DNA of 64,000 nucleotides from CAJQQK01 sp051010015 (GCA_051010015.1 JBPCVZ010000183.1:1-64000), one strand, 5' to 3'. Shown: positions 43,643-53,396, counted from the first letter of the stretch. Made by a program: numbers and translations. Notes: generated by a model not told the origin, from the letters alone.

Positions 43643-46363
43643 TCATTCCGCGGCAACGTTTCGGTTCGGTGCACCCGCCGACTGAATTCGCCCGTTCTCG
43701 AATTCGATCGTACGATCAAAGTAGGCCGCTCGCGCGTTGCTGCTCAGAACCCAGAACGTCGCGAATTTCTGGCCGCGCCATCCCTCTTTCGCGAAGTCCA
43801 GAATACGTTTGAGTATACGTTCGAAACTGGTCGGATCAAGATTGGACAGTCCGTCGTTGACGATCAGGAGATCGGGCCGCTTCAGCATTGCGCGGGCCAC
43901 TGCGAGCTTTTGGCGTTGTGCCGTATTGAGGCGTCGTCCACCGGATCCGACACCGTAGCCAAGTCCCAGACTAATGATCAGGTGTCCCATATCCAGTTCA
44001 TCGAGCTGATGCGTCAGCTCCTTGCGGACACGCTCCGGGCCATCGGCAATACCGTACATGGGGCGTCCGAACAGAAGGTTTTCCTCGACGCTCATCGCAG
44101 TGTTGAAGCTCGCCTCATCAAAGAAGTCGATAACTGTGTCGGCCTCGCTGCCGAGCCGCGTGCGAAGTTTGGCGCGAGCGATCAAAATGCGATCGCTGAG
44201 TTCCGGCGTCAGCAAACCGAGCCGATGCTGGGGCTCGATATAATCGAACGCCAGGCGTATGAATGACGCCGCCAGATCCGTGTTCAATTCCTCAGGCACG
44301 CCCGCATCAAGCTTGGAGAGCAGCGCGCTCAACTGAGGCAATTCGGAAATATCGACAAAAGACAAGCGGGCGATGAACGGGTGATCGGGTGCCAAATCGG
44401 AAAACAGCTCGACAATCGTTTCAGCGATCTCGCGTCCGATCGAAAAGATCTCGCGGTCCACGCCCGTGTCCGCCATCACCGCGCGCAAGGTCTCGTTGGT
44501 TGCCAGTTGGTCGGGTGCATAAGCCGCGTCAATCGCCGAACCAAACAGCAGGTTTTCGGAGATGCTGAGCTGGCGGTTGTATGCTGCGACATCAAGCGGC
44601 TCGATCAAGCGCTGAAGTTCTTCCTCGCTTTGAAGCTTGCCACGCAGGGCGGCACGACAGCGCAACAGGTTGTCGATGACCTCTTGCTCGGTGTCCGTCC
44701 CGAGTTTCGAGCGCAATCCAAGCTGATAGACATCGTCGAGCAACTCGACAGCCGCCAAGACGTCATAAATGCAGCTCTCGAACTCGGCCTCGTCGCGCAC
44801 GCCGGCGGCGCCATAGTCGATCCAATCCATATCACGGCGCAGGACGGTATTGCCGGATGCCTCCGCCTCCTTCTCGAGACGCGCAATATCCCCCGACTCG
44901 TCAGCCCTGGCCCTTGGACGGAAACAAAGGCTGTACGTAAGGTTTTCGCGCAGGGTGGCGTCGTGAAAAAATGGCTGGCTGCTGACATAACCGATGCGCC
45001 GCGCGCTCGCAGACTCCGGGAGTTCGAACAACTCCGCATCGTTTATCTTGATCGTCCCACTCGTCGGTTCCACGAGCCGTGCCAATGCTTCGGCCGCGGT
45101 CTCACCGCCTGAATTGGTCGGGCCAACTACGGCAAGGCGCTCGGCCGGCGCAATGGTGAAAGAAACGTCGTTCAAAAGCTGCGCACCGCTCTCATCTTCG
45201 ACGGACAGATGCTCGGCCTTGACTGCACTGGTGATACGCTTGATATCGCCGTCGCTGGCTGACTGACGTTCCAGCGGCACGATCCCATCGACTGAGAAAT
45301 TCTCGAAGACCTGACCGTATTTCAATTCGGCATTGAGCCGGTTCTGATCCCAATCGATCAATTCCTTGATCGGCCCAGGCAGATCCTTGTAGGCGGCGAT
45401 CACCGCCACCAGCTGGCCGATATCCAGTTCGCCCTTAATGGCGAATATGCCGCCTACGAGGTAGAACAGAAACGGCGTTACAAGCGCTAGGAAATTGTTC
45501 AGAAATTTGATCGCGAATTTCCGGAAGTAGAAATTGTAGCGAATGAAATAGATTTGACCAAGGCGATCTGCCGCGTCGGCGCGCTCATAGTTGGTCGCAT
45601 CATTGGTGCGCACGTCCGACATGCCATCGACAACTTCGCCGACGCGGCCGGCGAACTGCCGCGCAGCGATCTGGCGTTGACGGCCAAGTTCAAGCAGCGG
45701 ACGTCGCAGGCGTGGAATGACGATGGCCTGCAAGAACACGATACCCAGCGCAATCAGCCCAAGCATGACGTTTTGGGTTATGATGAAGACCATCACCGTC
45801 AAGGCTTGTCCGGCAAGAAACACGGGCTGAACAAAGGCATCGCCAATGAAGCCGCCAAGCGGCTCGACCTCGTCCTTGACCATCGAGGCGACTTCAGCCG
45901 ACTTGATGCGCTTGAAACGGCCAATGGGAAACCGAACGAGGCGATCAACCAACTGATAGCGCAGCCGACGCAGCATGCGCTCACCAAGGCGACCCTTGTA
46001 CAGGTTCATATAGAACTTGAAGGCACCATTGATGCACACGAGCAGCAGGAATAGAAGGCTGAGCGTAACCAGCGCGTTCATTTGATCGAGAACGACACCA
46101 TCAAACAGCGTTAATTTGCCGCCACCCAGTATCCACGGAAGCGACAGTTCCAGATTGAAGAACGTGGCCGTACCGGTGGCGTTTCCGAAGCCCTCGCCCT
46201 GAATGGGGCCGTTAATGATGTGCTTGGGTAGATCGAGTGACAGAAAATAGATTGGAAACGAGGCCAGCACGACCATCAGGATCCAACTCTGTTCCCATTT
46301 GCTATAGCGCCAGACGTAGCTGAAGAAGCTGCGATCCACAAAATCTCTCCCACGACGTCGCAC
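43643..46363 (-). CDS. ABC transporter with degenerate nucleotide-binding domain and long insertion
   Basis: A 906-residue protein fusing an ABC-type transmembrane domain (residues about 1-370; hydrophobic segments with an ABC exporter-like E-V-A-S-M-V loop) to a very long NBD. Every catalytic motif departs from the canon: Walker A reads G-P-T-N-S-G-G-E-T (about 414-422, Lys and Ser/Thr gone), signature L-N-T-A-Q for L-S-G-G-Q (about 812), Walker B L-L-I-V-N-D followed by Gly in place of the catalytic Glu (832-838), and no His in the switch region. The NBD spans about 530 residues, more than twice the usual size, with E-N-L motifs at about 473, 602 and 759. Operon with the cyclic-nucleotide-binding protein. 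Confidence 0.8.
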   Translation of the reverse strand: MRRRGRDFVDRSFFSYVWRYSKWEQSWILMVVLASFPIYFLSLDLPKHIINGPIQGEGFGNATGTATFFNLELSLPWILGGGKLTLFDGVVLDQMNALVTLSLLFLLLVCINGAFKFYMNLYKGRLGERMLRRLRYQLVDRLVRFPIGRFKRIKSAEVASMVKDEVEPLGGFIGDAFVQPVFLAGQALTVMVFIITQNVMLGLIALGIVFLQAIVIPRLRRPLLELGRQRQIAARQFAGRVGEVVDGMSDVRTNDATNYERADAADRLGQIYFIRYNFYFRKFAIKFLNNFLALVTPFLFYLVGGIFAIKGELDIGQLVAVIAAYKDLPGPIKELIDWDQNRLNAELKYGQVFENFSVDGIVPLERQSASDGDIKRITSAVKAEHLSVEDESGAQLLNDVSFTIAPAERLAVVGPTNSGGETAAEALARLVEPTSGTIKINDAELFELPESASARRIGYVSSQPFFHDATLRENLTYSLCFRPRARADESGDIARLEKEAEASGNTVLRRDMDWIDYGAAGVRDEAEFESCIYDVLAAVELLDDVYQLGLRSKLGTDTEQEVIDNLLRCRAALRGKLQSEEELQRLIEPLDVAAYNRQLSISENLLFGSAIDAAYAPDQLATNETLRAVMADTGVDREIFSIGREIAETIVELFSDLAPDHPFIARLSFVDISELPQLSALLSKLDAGVPEELNTDLAASFIRLAFDYIEPQHRLGLLTPELSDRILIARAKLRTRLGSEADTVIDFFDEASFNTAMSVEENLLFGRPMYGIADGPERVRKELTHQLDELDMGHLIISLGLGYGVGSGGRRLNTAQRQKLAVARAMLKRPDLLIVNDGLSNLDPTSFERILKRILDFAKEGWRGQKFATFWVLSSNARAAYFDRTIEFENGRIQSAGAPNRNVAAE

Positions 46364-46706
46364 GCCAAGTTATCAGCACGGTGGCGGCCTCGTTCTGGCT
46401 TGCCAGAACGAAACAGAAATTCACTTAAATCGCAACGGCCCTACCCGAAACTTGCTAAGCCTAAACGATCTGTCAAAGTAGCATTGTGTATTGTAGCCGG
46501 TGGCAGCACAAGTGCCGCCTGGGTGCGCTGCATTTCACGATTGACGACCTCAGTAAATGAACTGGGTTAATTTGAGACCCGGACGCCGTGGCGATGGTGC
46601 AACGCAGTGGACGTGTCACCAAGAAAGGCAACCGCGTTCACCGAATTGAACTGTCGCCTTCGACTGAATTACGTGAGATAGTTTAGAAGAACAGTGGACT
46701 TCGTGA
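46364..46706. promoter_or_regulatory. divergent intergenic region with a 9-bp perfect inverted repeat
   Basis: The 343-base gap between the ABC gene (minus) and DUF3307 (plus). At 46390-46411 TCGTTCTGG and CCAGAACGA form a perfect 9-base inverted repeat around CTTG, 27 bases upstream of the ABC start codon. It could be an operator or a 5' leader hairpin for the ABC/cyclic-nucleotide-binding operon. No clear sigma70 promoter or gene was seen in the rest. Confidence 0.45.
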
Positions 46707-47081
46707 ATGATTTCAGTCGACCCGATTTGGCAGCTTGTCGTGCTCTTGATTACGCACTGGGTAGGCGACTTCGTTTTCCAAACGACCTGGATGGCGATCG
46801 GCAAGAGTCACCGGCTCGACGCCCTCGCCGCGCATGTGCTGACATACTCGGTCATCCTGTCCGGCGCCGCCGTCCTGATCTTCGGCACCACCGGCATTGC
46901 CGCCGCATTCGTTGGCTGCAACGCCGCCCTGCACTTCGTCACCGATTTTTTGACCAGTAAGGCGTCGGCGGCATTGCACGCCCGCCAGAACATGCGCGGG
47001 TTCTACATCGTACTCGGCTTTGACCAACTCCTACATCACATCGCGCTGGCGGCGACCCTGGCCTGGTTCATAGCCGTTTGA
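46707..47081 (+). CDS. DUF3307 membrane protein
   Basis: A 124-residue membrane protein with about three transmembrane segments. The DUF3307 signature is there: H-W-V-G-D-F-V-F-Q-T, then H-V-L-T-Y and N-A-A-L-H-F-V-T-D-F. The family is widespread, of unknown function. Convergent with the hydroxyacid dehydrogenase. Confidence 0.88.
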   Translation: MISVDPIWQLVVLLITHWVGDFVFQTTWMAIGKSHRLDALAAHVLTYSVILSGAAVLIFGTTGIAAAFVGCNAALHFVTDFLTSKASAALHARQNMRGFYIVLGFDQLLHHIALAATLAWFIAV

Positions 47082-47098
47082 GCTGCCCGCACGCCTTG

Positions 47099-48070
47099 TC
47101 ATCTGACGCAGTTCAGCGGCTCGGCGCCGTTTGCCGTGCGTTCGATGTTCTCCGCGATCAGCTTCGCGCGTGCCGCGAGCATGCCCTCGGTCCAGCCCGA
47201 GGCATGCGGCGTCATGATGACGTTGTCGAGTTCATGGAACGGACTCGTTGCCGGGAGTGTTGGCTCACTTGACGTCGGATATCGGTACCAGACGTCGAGC
47301 ACCGTTCCGGCGATGTCGCCATCGACGAGCGCCTGATAAAGGGCCGCCTCGTTTATGATCTCGGCCCGCGCGACGTTGATCAGCACGGACGTTGCCTTCA
47401 TCAACTTGAGCTGCGGCCCTGCGATCAGGTTTCGCGTGGCATCCGATAGTGGCAGCGTCACGACAAGCACATCGGCCTGCTCAAGCACATCCCCAAGTCG
47501 GTCCGGCCCGCCGATGAAGGACAGACCGTCGGGTGTCTTGGCCGGCACGTTCTGGCGGATCGCGCACACCTGCATGTCGAACGCGAGCGCACGGCGTGCA
47601 ATCGCTTCCCCGATGTGTCCATAACCAAGGATTCCCAGCGTCTTACCTGACAGCTCCGGCCACAGTGGCGGCGGCGCGCAATCGATTGCGAACTGGCTCT
47701 CCCACACGCCCCTGCGCAAACTGGCGTCGATGCGTGCAAACGAGCGCGTCAGCGCGATCATGGCGCCCATCACGTATTCAGCGATCCCAGCTTCATGCCC
47801 ATAAACGTTTGCTAGATGGGCGGCGGCCGGCAGCGCCTTCTGATCCACTCGGTCAAGGCCCGCGCCTGGCACCTGCAACAGTCGTAGCTGTGAAGCCGTC
47901 GCCGCCATGGCCGTGTCGAACCCCATCGACACCAGCACATCAACGTCGTCAAGCTGCGCCACGACCGCCGCCTCATCCGGCTCCGTGATGATGTCGCACG
48001 TCGACCTGAGATGCGCCCGAACGGGCTCTGCAAGCTGAACGGCAAATGGTCCGGCAAAGGCGATCTTCAT
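47099..48070 (-). CDS. D-2-hydroxyacid dehydrogenase family
   Basis: A 323-residue NAD(P)-dependent D-2-hydroxyacid dehydrogenase (PGDH/glyoxylate reductase superfamily). NAD motif L-G-I-L-G-Y-G-H-I-G near residue 150, the catalytic Arg/Glu region I-N-V-A-R-A-E-I-I-N-E, and the catalytic His in T-P-H-A-S-G-W-T-E. The ATG at 48070 has GGAG 8 bases upstream; the frame upstream to 48232 runs through the M20 gene end. First gene of the catabolic cluster's minus strand end. Reduces a 2-oxoacid; substrate unknown. Confidence 0.87.
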   Translation of the reverse strand: MKIAFAGPFAVQLAEPVRAHLRSTCDIITEPDEAAVVAQLDDVDVLVSMGFDTAMAATASQLRLLQVPGAGLDRVDQKALPAAAHLANVYGHEAGIAEYVMGAMIALTRSFARIDASLRRGVWESQFAIDCAPPPLWPELSGKTLGILGYGHIGEAIARRALAFDMQVCAIRQNVPAKTPDGLSFIGGPDRLGDVLEQADVLVVTLPLSDATRNLIAGPQLKLMKATSVLINVARAEIINEAALYQALVDGDIAGTVLDVWYRYPTSSEPTLPATSPFHELDNVIMTPHASGWTEGMLAARAKLIAENIERTANGAEPLNCVR

Positions 48071-48113
48071 GCGGCGCTCCATTCCTTGCGGCTTGGCCAT
48101 GCAGGCGGCATTG

Positions 48114-49523
48114 CTACTGCGGGACATTCCCAGTGCCAAGGTCCCAATAGACACCCGCCATCGTGCCCAGCGCACTGCGGCACAGAGGGACCAGCACGTG
48201 CTCGTCCGGCGCATGCTGTGAGCATCCCGCATAGGAATGCGGGATCCAAAGGGCGGGCATGCCGAGCAGGTCCGTGAACAAGTCGTTGCAGATCGAGCCG
48301 CCCATGCTCGGGATCACCGCCGGCGGCGAGTTCGAGGTGCGCTGCATGGCGTCGCGGGCCCACAACGCCCAGGGATGGTCCGGTGGCGTTGCTGCCGCCG
48401 GGAACCCGCCGAACCGTTCCGGGTTCTGCTCGATGGCGACCATACCAAAACCAAGCCGGTCAAGATGGCGGCGCAGCGCCGGGAGCACGTTCGCAGCGTC
48501 CGTGCCGGCCACATAGCGTAGCTGACAAACGGCGTGCGCCCGCGGCGCGATCGCATTGACCGGTGCCTGCGGATTGCCGCTGACCATCGCCAGGACGGCG
48601 AAGCTGTTCCAGCTATATACTTTCTCAGCCGGCGTCATGCCCGGCTCGCCCCAATCAAGATCGATCGCCGGCGCGGCCGGTCCGGCTTCTATAGCGAGAC
48701 CATCGAGCACTTCCTTGACCGCAGCACTGCGCGGCGGCGGCAGCCACTCCTTGATCTGAATGGCGCCCGTCGCGTTCGTAATGGTTGCCAGGGCATGCGC
48801 CAGGATAATCGCCGGGTCGGAAATCAACCCACCCCAGTTGCCGGAGTGATGGGCGCCATCGCGCAAGTCGCAAACAAGTTGAAACGTCACCCCGCCACGC
48901 GACCCGAGCGTCAATGTCGGCCGGTCCGGCGACGCGCGCGGACCATCCGAGCCGATCAAGACATCGGCCGCAAAGGCCTCGCGATTTTCAGCTATGATCT
49001 CGCGCAGGCCACTGGAACCGTTTTCCTCGCCCATCTCGATAATGAACTTGGCATTGAACCCGAGCGCCCCACGCTCCTCAATCACCGCCTGCAGCGCCGC
49101 CATGTTGATCGTATGCTGTGCCTTATTGTCCGCCGTACCGCGCCCATAGATGCGCTCGCCGTCACGCATCGTCACCCAAGGCCCCTCGCCTTCGGTCCAT
49201 TGCTCGTCCTGCCCGAGGATGACGTCGCCATGACCGTAACCCAGTACGGTGGGCAAGCCATCTCCCTCATGCCGGCTCGCCAGCAGCACCGGCCCGGCAT
49301 CGGGGAAGGGGTTCGGATAGACGGTGCAACTGAACCCCATCGCCTCGAACGCCGGTCGCATTGCCTCCTCCAGGTAGCGCTGCAACTCGGCAATCGCCGC
49401 CGCGCCTTTCTGGCTTTCCGTTCGGATCGCGACGCGCTGCGCCAAGTCGTGCTCGAACCGGCCGCTATCGCAGTAGTCCTGGGCACGGGCAATCGCAGCT
49501 TCCCGGCTCGCGCTTGCATTCAT
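48114..49523 (-). CDS. M20 family metallopeptidase/amidohydrolase
   Basis: A 469-residue di-zinc M20 enzyme: G-Y-G-H-G-D-V (first metal ligands), G-R-G-T-A-D-N-K-A (bridging Asp), E-M-G-E-E-N-G-S-S-G (catalytic Glu and ligand), and D-G-P-R-A-S-P-D-R-P with a C-terminal G-G-S-I-C-N-D. M20 members hydrolyse peptides, carbamoyl- or acyl-amino acids. Upstream gene of the hydroxyacid dehydrogenase (43 bases between them); the DUF3604 gene lies upstream. Probably cleaves an amide in the cluster's pathway. Confidence 0.9.
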   Translation of the reverse strand: MNASASREAAIARAQDYCDSGRFEHDLAQRVAIRTESQKGAAAIAELQRYLEEAMRPAFEAMGFSCTVYPNPFPDAGPVLLASRHEGDGLPTVLGYGHGDVILGQDEQWTEGEGPWVTMRDGERIYGRGTADNKAQHTINMAALQAVIEERGALGFNAKFIIEMGEENGSSGLREIIAENREAFAADVLIGSDGPRASPDRPTLTLGSRGGVTFQLVCDLRDGAHHSGNWGGLISDPAIILAHALATITNATGAIQIKEWLPPPRSAAVKEVLDGLAIEAGPAAPAIDLDWGEPGMTPAEKVYSWNSFAVLAMVSGNPQAPVNAIAPRAHAVCQLRYVAGTDAANVLPALRRHLDRLGFGMVAIEQNPERFGGFPAAATPPDHPWALWARDAMQRTSNSPPAVIPSMGGSICNDLFTDLLGMPALWIPHSYAGCSQHAPDEHVLVPLCRSALGTMAGVYWDLGTGNVPQ

Positions 49524-49562
49524 GAAGAATGTCCTTCCTGTCGACCGGTTTTCGATTGCCGG

Positions 49563-51860
49563 CTATCCCCTTGCACGGATGAGGTAGATCGGGCTCGACC
49601 ACGCCTTATGCCCATCGACCTGAGAGATACGCACGAACAACGGCGTGTCACCCGTTTCATGCACTGCAACCGTCATGCTGTGCGTCAGGCGCTTGCCCGT
49701 CGGCGCATCCGGCAACCGATAGAGTTTCAGCATGCGGCCAAGGCCACCGGCCTCGCAGACGTGGTCGTCCATACCGATGTCAGCAATGGCAACCTTCGGG
49801 CTCACGTGTGACGTCTCAATCGAAATCTCACCGGATGTGGCGTCGTCCAGCCACAGGTCGATACCGCAGGTATTGCCGGTCGTCACTGCCTTCCACGTCA
49901 CCGTCGTGTCCGTTTCCGAGCGAATGCCGCGATCCAGGTTCCAGTTATTGAACATTTCGGCACGCGCAATGCGGTTGCCGGCAACAGTGAGCGCGCCATC
50001 CCAGTCCGTGGTGCGCGACCGTCCGCGATACTCAGCGCCCTCCATGGTCAGGCGAATGCGCTTGCCCAATTCCGCCGACGCATAGGGTCGCACGGTCTCG
50101 ATCAGCTCGCGTCCACAGAAAATGTCCACCCGCTCGATCGGCGCCGAGCCGTGCACGTCGACGTCCAACGTTACTTCGGCGTCACGAATCGCCGCAACAT
50201 CTCCCATGACCAGGCGCCGCGATGTCGACGTCGCTCCCCCCTCGCCCGGCGGGTTCTCGAGAAACAGTGTCGCGTCACTCGGCGTCGCAACCGAAACATC
50301 GAGATACATCCGGTTGCCGGTCGTGGCATAGTGATGCCGTCGGCGCATCGCTTGGAAAACCGCATCGCGGTCGAGGCGCGGCGCCCTGAAGCACGTCAGC
50401 CCGCCCTGACTTCCGAAAAAGCTCGCGCCGGGAAAGCATGCACCGGGCCGCCCCTTGTGTCCGTCCGAATTGCCGACAATTCCGACACGGAAGCCTTTTT
50501 CAAAGGCATCCCAGACGATCCACTCGAACGTGCCCCAGGCCGAGTGCACCTCGACAGCCGTCTCGAGTGCATTGTCGTGCGCGAACGTGATGTCGGCATA
50601 CCGTCCACCGACGTGGGCCGCCACAACACAATCCTTGCCGTCCAGCTTCTCGAACAGCTCGTGCGCTGTATGCGCATCGCTCTCTTCGTCGACCATGTCT
50701 GTCGGATCAGCGATCTGGGCGTGGCTCGAGCGATGGATCGTCTCGCCTTCATGGCGATAATGTACATTGCGATCGCCGCCGACGGCTGTGTTCGCAGACC
50801 ATTCGTATCCCGGAATGCAGACGAATTCTCCAGGCTTGTCGAACTCGGCGGTCAGTTCGTTCAACTGCTTCCAGAAGCGCCCCGTAATCTGAAAGTCGTT
50901 GCCTTGGTGGCCCATGATGTCGACGAAGGCCTTGTCACGACCAAAAATGAAATAATCACGTGCGCTGTTGGTGCCCAGCGTTTCGTTCGACTGGCCGTGC
51001 GTATCGGCCCAGAAATGGACGGCCTCTTCTCCACCCGCATCGTCGATCGCACGAACCGGATTTGAACGGCAAAGCTCATGCCCGTCAGCATCGCGCACCA
51101 CAATCTCGGCTTCCCCGGCATCGGCAAGCGCAAGGCCGTCAACGATCGCCGAAAACGCACCGCGCCGACAGGTCACGCTTTGCGGTACACCGGTCACCGC
51201 CGCTCCATCAACCGACAGGCTCAAGACGTCGTCCATCTGGTCCGACGGATTGCCCCACTTGTCGGTCGACTTGATCTTCAGCTTGAACGGTTCGCCCGTG
51301 CGCACCAGCGTCGGCACAACCGCCTGCCACGTGACGCCCGGTCCTGGCACGATCGCCACCTTCGGGCTCTGCGGCAGCGCGACGTAGTCGTATGTCGCGA
51401 TCGCATCGGTGAGCACGCGAAACTCGAACTCGTGCTCGCAATAGGTCTGCATGCGAATGCCCGGCGAGCCGAAACGCTGATCGCCGAAGCGAATGGTGAT
51501 CGTATCGCCCGGTGCGAGAAAGTGCTTGCCGACACCGATGTAGAGCGACCGGCTCCAGGGACGGATGTTGCGCTTGAACTCCCAGCGGCAATCGAGTGAT
51601 GCCCCGTTCGACGCCTCGATAGTGGTGTAGCCCTGTCCTTTGGGATCGTCGAACTGGACCGGACCGAAATCCGTTGCAAATCGAAATCCGATCTTGATCG
51701 AACCCGTATCGTCAATGCCAAACGTGCCGGCCGTATAGACAAGCGCAAAGCTCTGGTATGACCCCGCTTCGACGGGACCGGACGGCTCCAAAGTCGCGCT
51801 TCCCATCAGTTCCGGCCGGTATTCCGAATAAGGCAAGGCTGGGCTCTCCTGCAAGTTCAC
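49563..51860 (-). CDS. DUF3604 / PHP-fold protein
   Basis: A 765-residue protein. The central part looks like DUF3604: H-F-W-A-D-T-H-G-Q-S, D-I-M-G-H-Q-G-N-D-F, I-P-G-Y-E-W-S-A and G-I-V-G-N-S-D-G-H with the His/Asp pattern of metal-binding PHP domains (about residues 285-490). The N-terminal 270 and C-terminal 200 residues look beta-rich. No signal peptide. It lies between the amidase and the M20 enzyme in the catabolic cluster. Function unknown, possibly a metal-dependent hydrolase. Confidence 0.85.
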   Translation of the reverse strand: MNLQESPALPYSEYRPELMGSATLEPSGPVEAGSYQSFALVYTAGTFGIDDTGSIKIGFRFATDFGPVQFDDPKGQGYTTIEASNGASLDCRWEFKRNIRPWSRSLYIGVGKHFLAPGDTITIRFGDQRFGSPGIRMQTYCEHEFEFRVLTDAIATYDYVALPQSPKVAIVPGPGVTWQAVVPTLVRTGEPFKLKIKSTDKWGNPSDQMDDVLSLSVDGAAVTGVPQSVTCRRGAFSAIVDGLALADAGEAEIVVRDADGHELCRSNPVRAIDDAGGEEAVHFWADTHGQSNETLGTNSARDYFIFGRDKAFVDIMGHQGNDFQITGRFWKQLNELTAEFDKPGEFVCIPGYEWSANTAVGGDRNVHYRHEGETIHRSSHAQIADPTDMVDEESDAHTAHELFEKLDGKDCVVAAHVGGRYADITFAHDNALETAVEVHSAWGTFEWIVWDAFEKGFRVGIVGNSDGHKGRPGACFPGASFFGSQGGLTCFRAPRLDRDAVFQAMRRRHHYATTGNRMYLDVSVATPSDATLFLENPPGEGGATSTSRRLVMGDVAAIRDAEVTLDVDVHGSAPIERVDIFCGRELIETVRPYASAELGKRIRLTMEGAEYRGRSRTTDWDGALTVAGNRIARAEMFNNWNLDRGIRSETDTTVTWKAVTTGNTCGIDLWLDDATSGEISIETSHVSPKVAIADIGMDDHVCEAGGLGRMLKLYRLPDAPTGKRLTHSMTVAVHETGDTPLFVRISQVDGHKAWSSPIYLIRARG

Positions 51861-51899
51861 GTGTTATGCGGTTATGATTGAAAATTCGCCGATCAGAAT

Positions 51900-53255
51900 C
51901 TAATCGAGTTGCGGTTTCGGGAACGCGCCCCGCGCCTGCTCGAAGGCAGCGCCAATGCGCAAGGCGAGCGGATCATCATATCGACGCACCACGATTTGCA
52001 GCGATGTCGGCAAGCCGCCCGGCGTCAGGCTCATCGGAACCGAAAGCCCGGCAAGTTCGAGGTAGTTGACGAACCGCGAATGATTGCCATAGCTCATATC
52101 GTCTTCATCGACATCATCGACAGGGATGGCCGTAAACGGCGTCGTCGGCAGCACGATCGCATCGAGCGTGTCCATCACGGCATCGACATCGGCGATCGCG
52201 CGGGCACGATCGCGCTCGATCCGGATGCGCTCCCAGGCCGTGACGTCCTTGCCTCGGGCCATGCGGCGGCGGTTGGGCATCGCCATCGGTGCCGCTGCAT
52301 CATCGACCATCTCCGCATAGGTCGCGTAGGCCTCTGTCGCCGAAATCAGACCGCCGACGCGCTGGTACTCGTCGAACGGCATCGGCAGGCTGCAATCGAC
52401 AATTGTCGCACCGAGAACATGCAGCTGGGCCAGCGCGGCCTCGAACGCCTCCGACATTTCAAGAGAAAGATGCGGCATCGCGTCCGCTGCAATGCGGCCG
52501 AAGCGCAGGCCGGATATGCCCTTGTCGAGATGGCGCAAGGGAGACGTGTGCGGCGCATCGAGAGTCGTCGGGTCCGCGGGATCCGGTCCCTGCATGACAT
52601 CCAGCATTTCGGCAGCGAGGCGCACCGACGATGTCAATGGACCTACCGTATCCAGGGTGTCGGACAGCGGCGTCACACCCGCCCGGCTGACGAGACCGAT
52701 CGACGTCTTGAGGCCGACGCAGCCACAGAACGCCGCCGGCAGGCGCACCGATCCGCCGGTGTCGGTACCAAGTCCTCCCGGCACCAGCCCGGCGCCGACG
52801 AGCACACCCGTGCCGCTCGACGAGCCGCCCGGAATGCGATGCGTCTTCGGGTCCCAGGGATTGCGCGGCGTGCCAACCGTCTGGTTCGTACCCCAGCCTC
52901 CGATGGCGAACTCCACCGTGTTCGACTTGGCAACCGGAATGGCACCGGCACCGCGCAAGGCCGCGACAACCGGTGCATCGCGTTCGCACGGCGGGTTTTC
53001 GGCGCGGGTCAGCGATCCCGACCGCGTCGGCACACCGGCGACATCGATGATGTCCTTGACGACGATCGGCATGCCGTGCAGCGGCCCGACACGGGCGCCT
53101 TCAGCGGCCAACGCGGCACGATGGACGGCCTCCGCCTTTGCCGGCGCTTCGAGCAGTTCCGCGACGGCCTGCAGCTTCGGCTCATGACGCTTGATCTGTT
53201 CCAGAACCGTCTCCACACTCTCGTATTCTCTGACCGTCTCCGGCTTGGAGTTCAT
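51900..53255 (-). CDS. amidase signature enzyme
   Basis: A 451-residue amidase. Ser-cisSer-Lys triad: V-V-K-D-I-I-D carries the Lys; G-G-S-S-S-G-T-G-V-L-V-G and G-L-G-T-D-T-G-G-S-V-R-L-P carry the two Ser. The ATG at 53255 after AGGTAGGAT is the right start; the frame extends to 53867 without family sequence and through the divergent gene. Hydrolyses an amide to acid and ammonia or amine. Divergent from the cyclase-family gene, so perhaps co-regulated from 53256-53396. Confidence 0.9.
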   Translation of the reverse strand: MNSKPETVREYESVETVLEQIKRHEPKLQAVAELLEAPAKAEAVHRAALAAEGARVGPLHGMPIVVKDIIDVAGVPTRSGSLTRAENPPCERDAPVVAALRGAGAIPVAKSNTVEFAIGGWGTNQTVGTPRNPWDPKTHRIPGGSSSGTGVLVGAGLVPGGLGTDTGGSVRLPAAFCGCVGLKTSIGLVSRAGVTPLSDTLDTVGPLTSSVRLAAEMLDVMQGPDPADPTTLDAPHTSPLRHLDKGISGLRFGRIAADAMPHLSLEMSEAFEAALAQLHVLGATIVDCSLPMPFDEYQRVGGLISATEAYATYAEMVDDAAAPMAMPNRRRMARGKDVTAWERIRIERDRARAIADVDAVMDTLDAIVLPTTPFTAIPVDDVDEDDMSYGNHSRFVNYLELAGLSVPMSLTPGGLPTSLQIVVRRYDDPLALRIGAAFEQARGAFPKPQLD

Positions 53256-53396
53256 TGCGTATCCTACCTGTCGTTCTGCGATCGCCAATTGCGCTTTCAC
53301 CATAGAGCAGGTCAGGCGGCGAACCCATCGCAAATGTGCTATGCGAACGGCTTGACCTACCGAGGCGCCAACGAGATAGAGACAAAGGCTGCACGC

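Noticed and set aside
51909..53396. Long open frame upstream of the cyclase-family start
   Set aside because: It is antisense to the amidase, and family similarity only begins after 53397.
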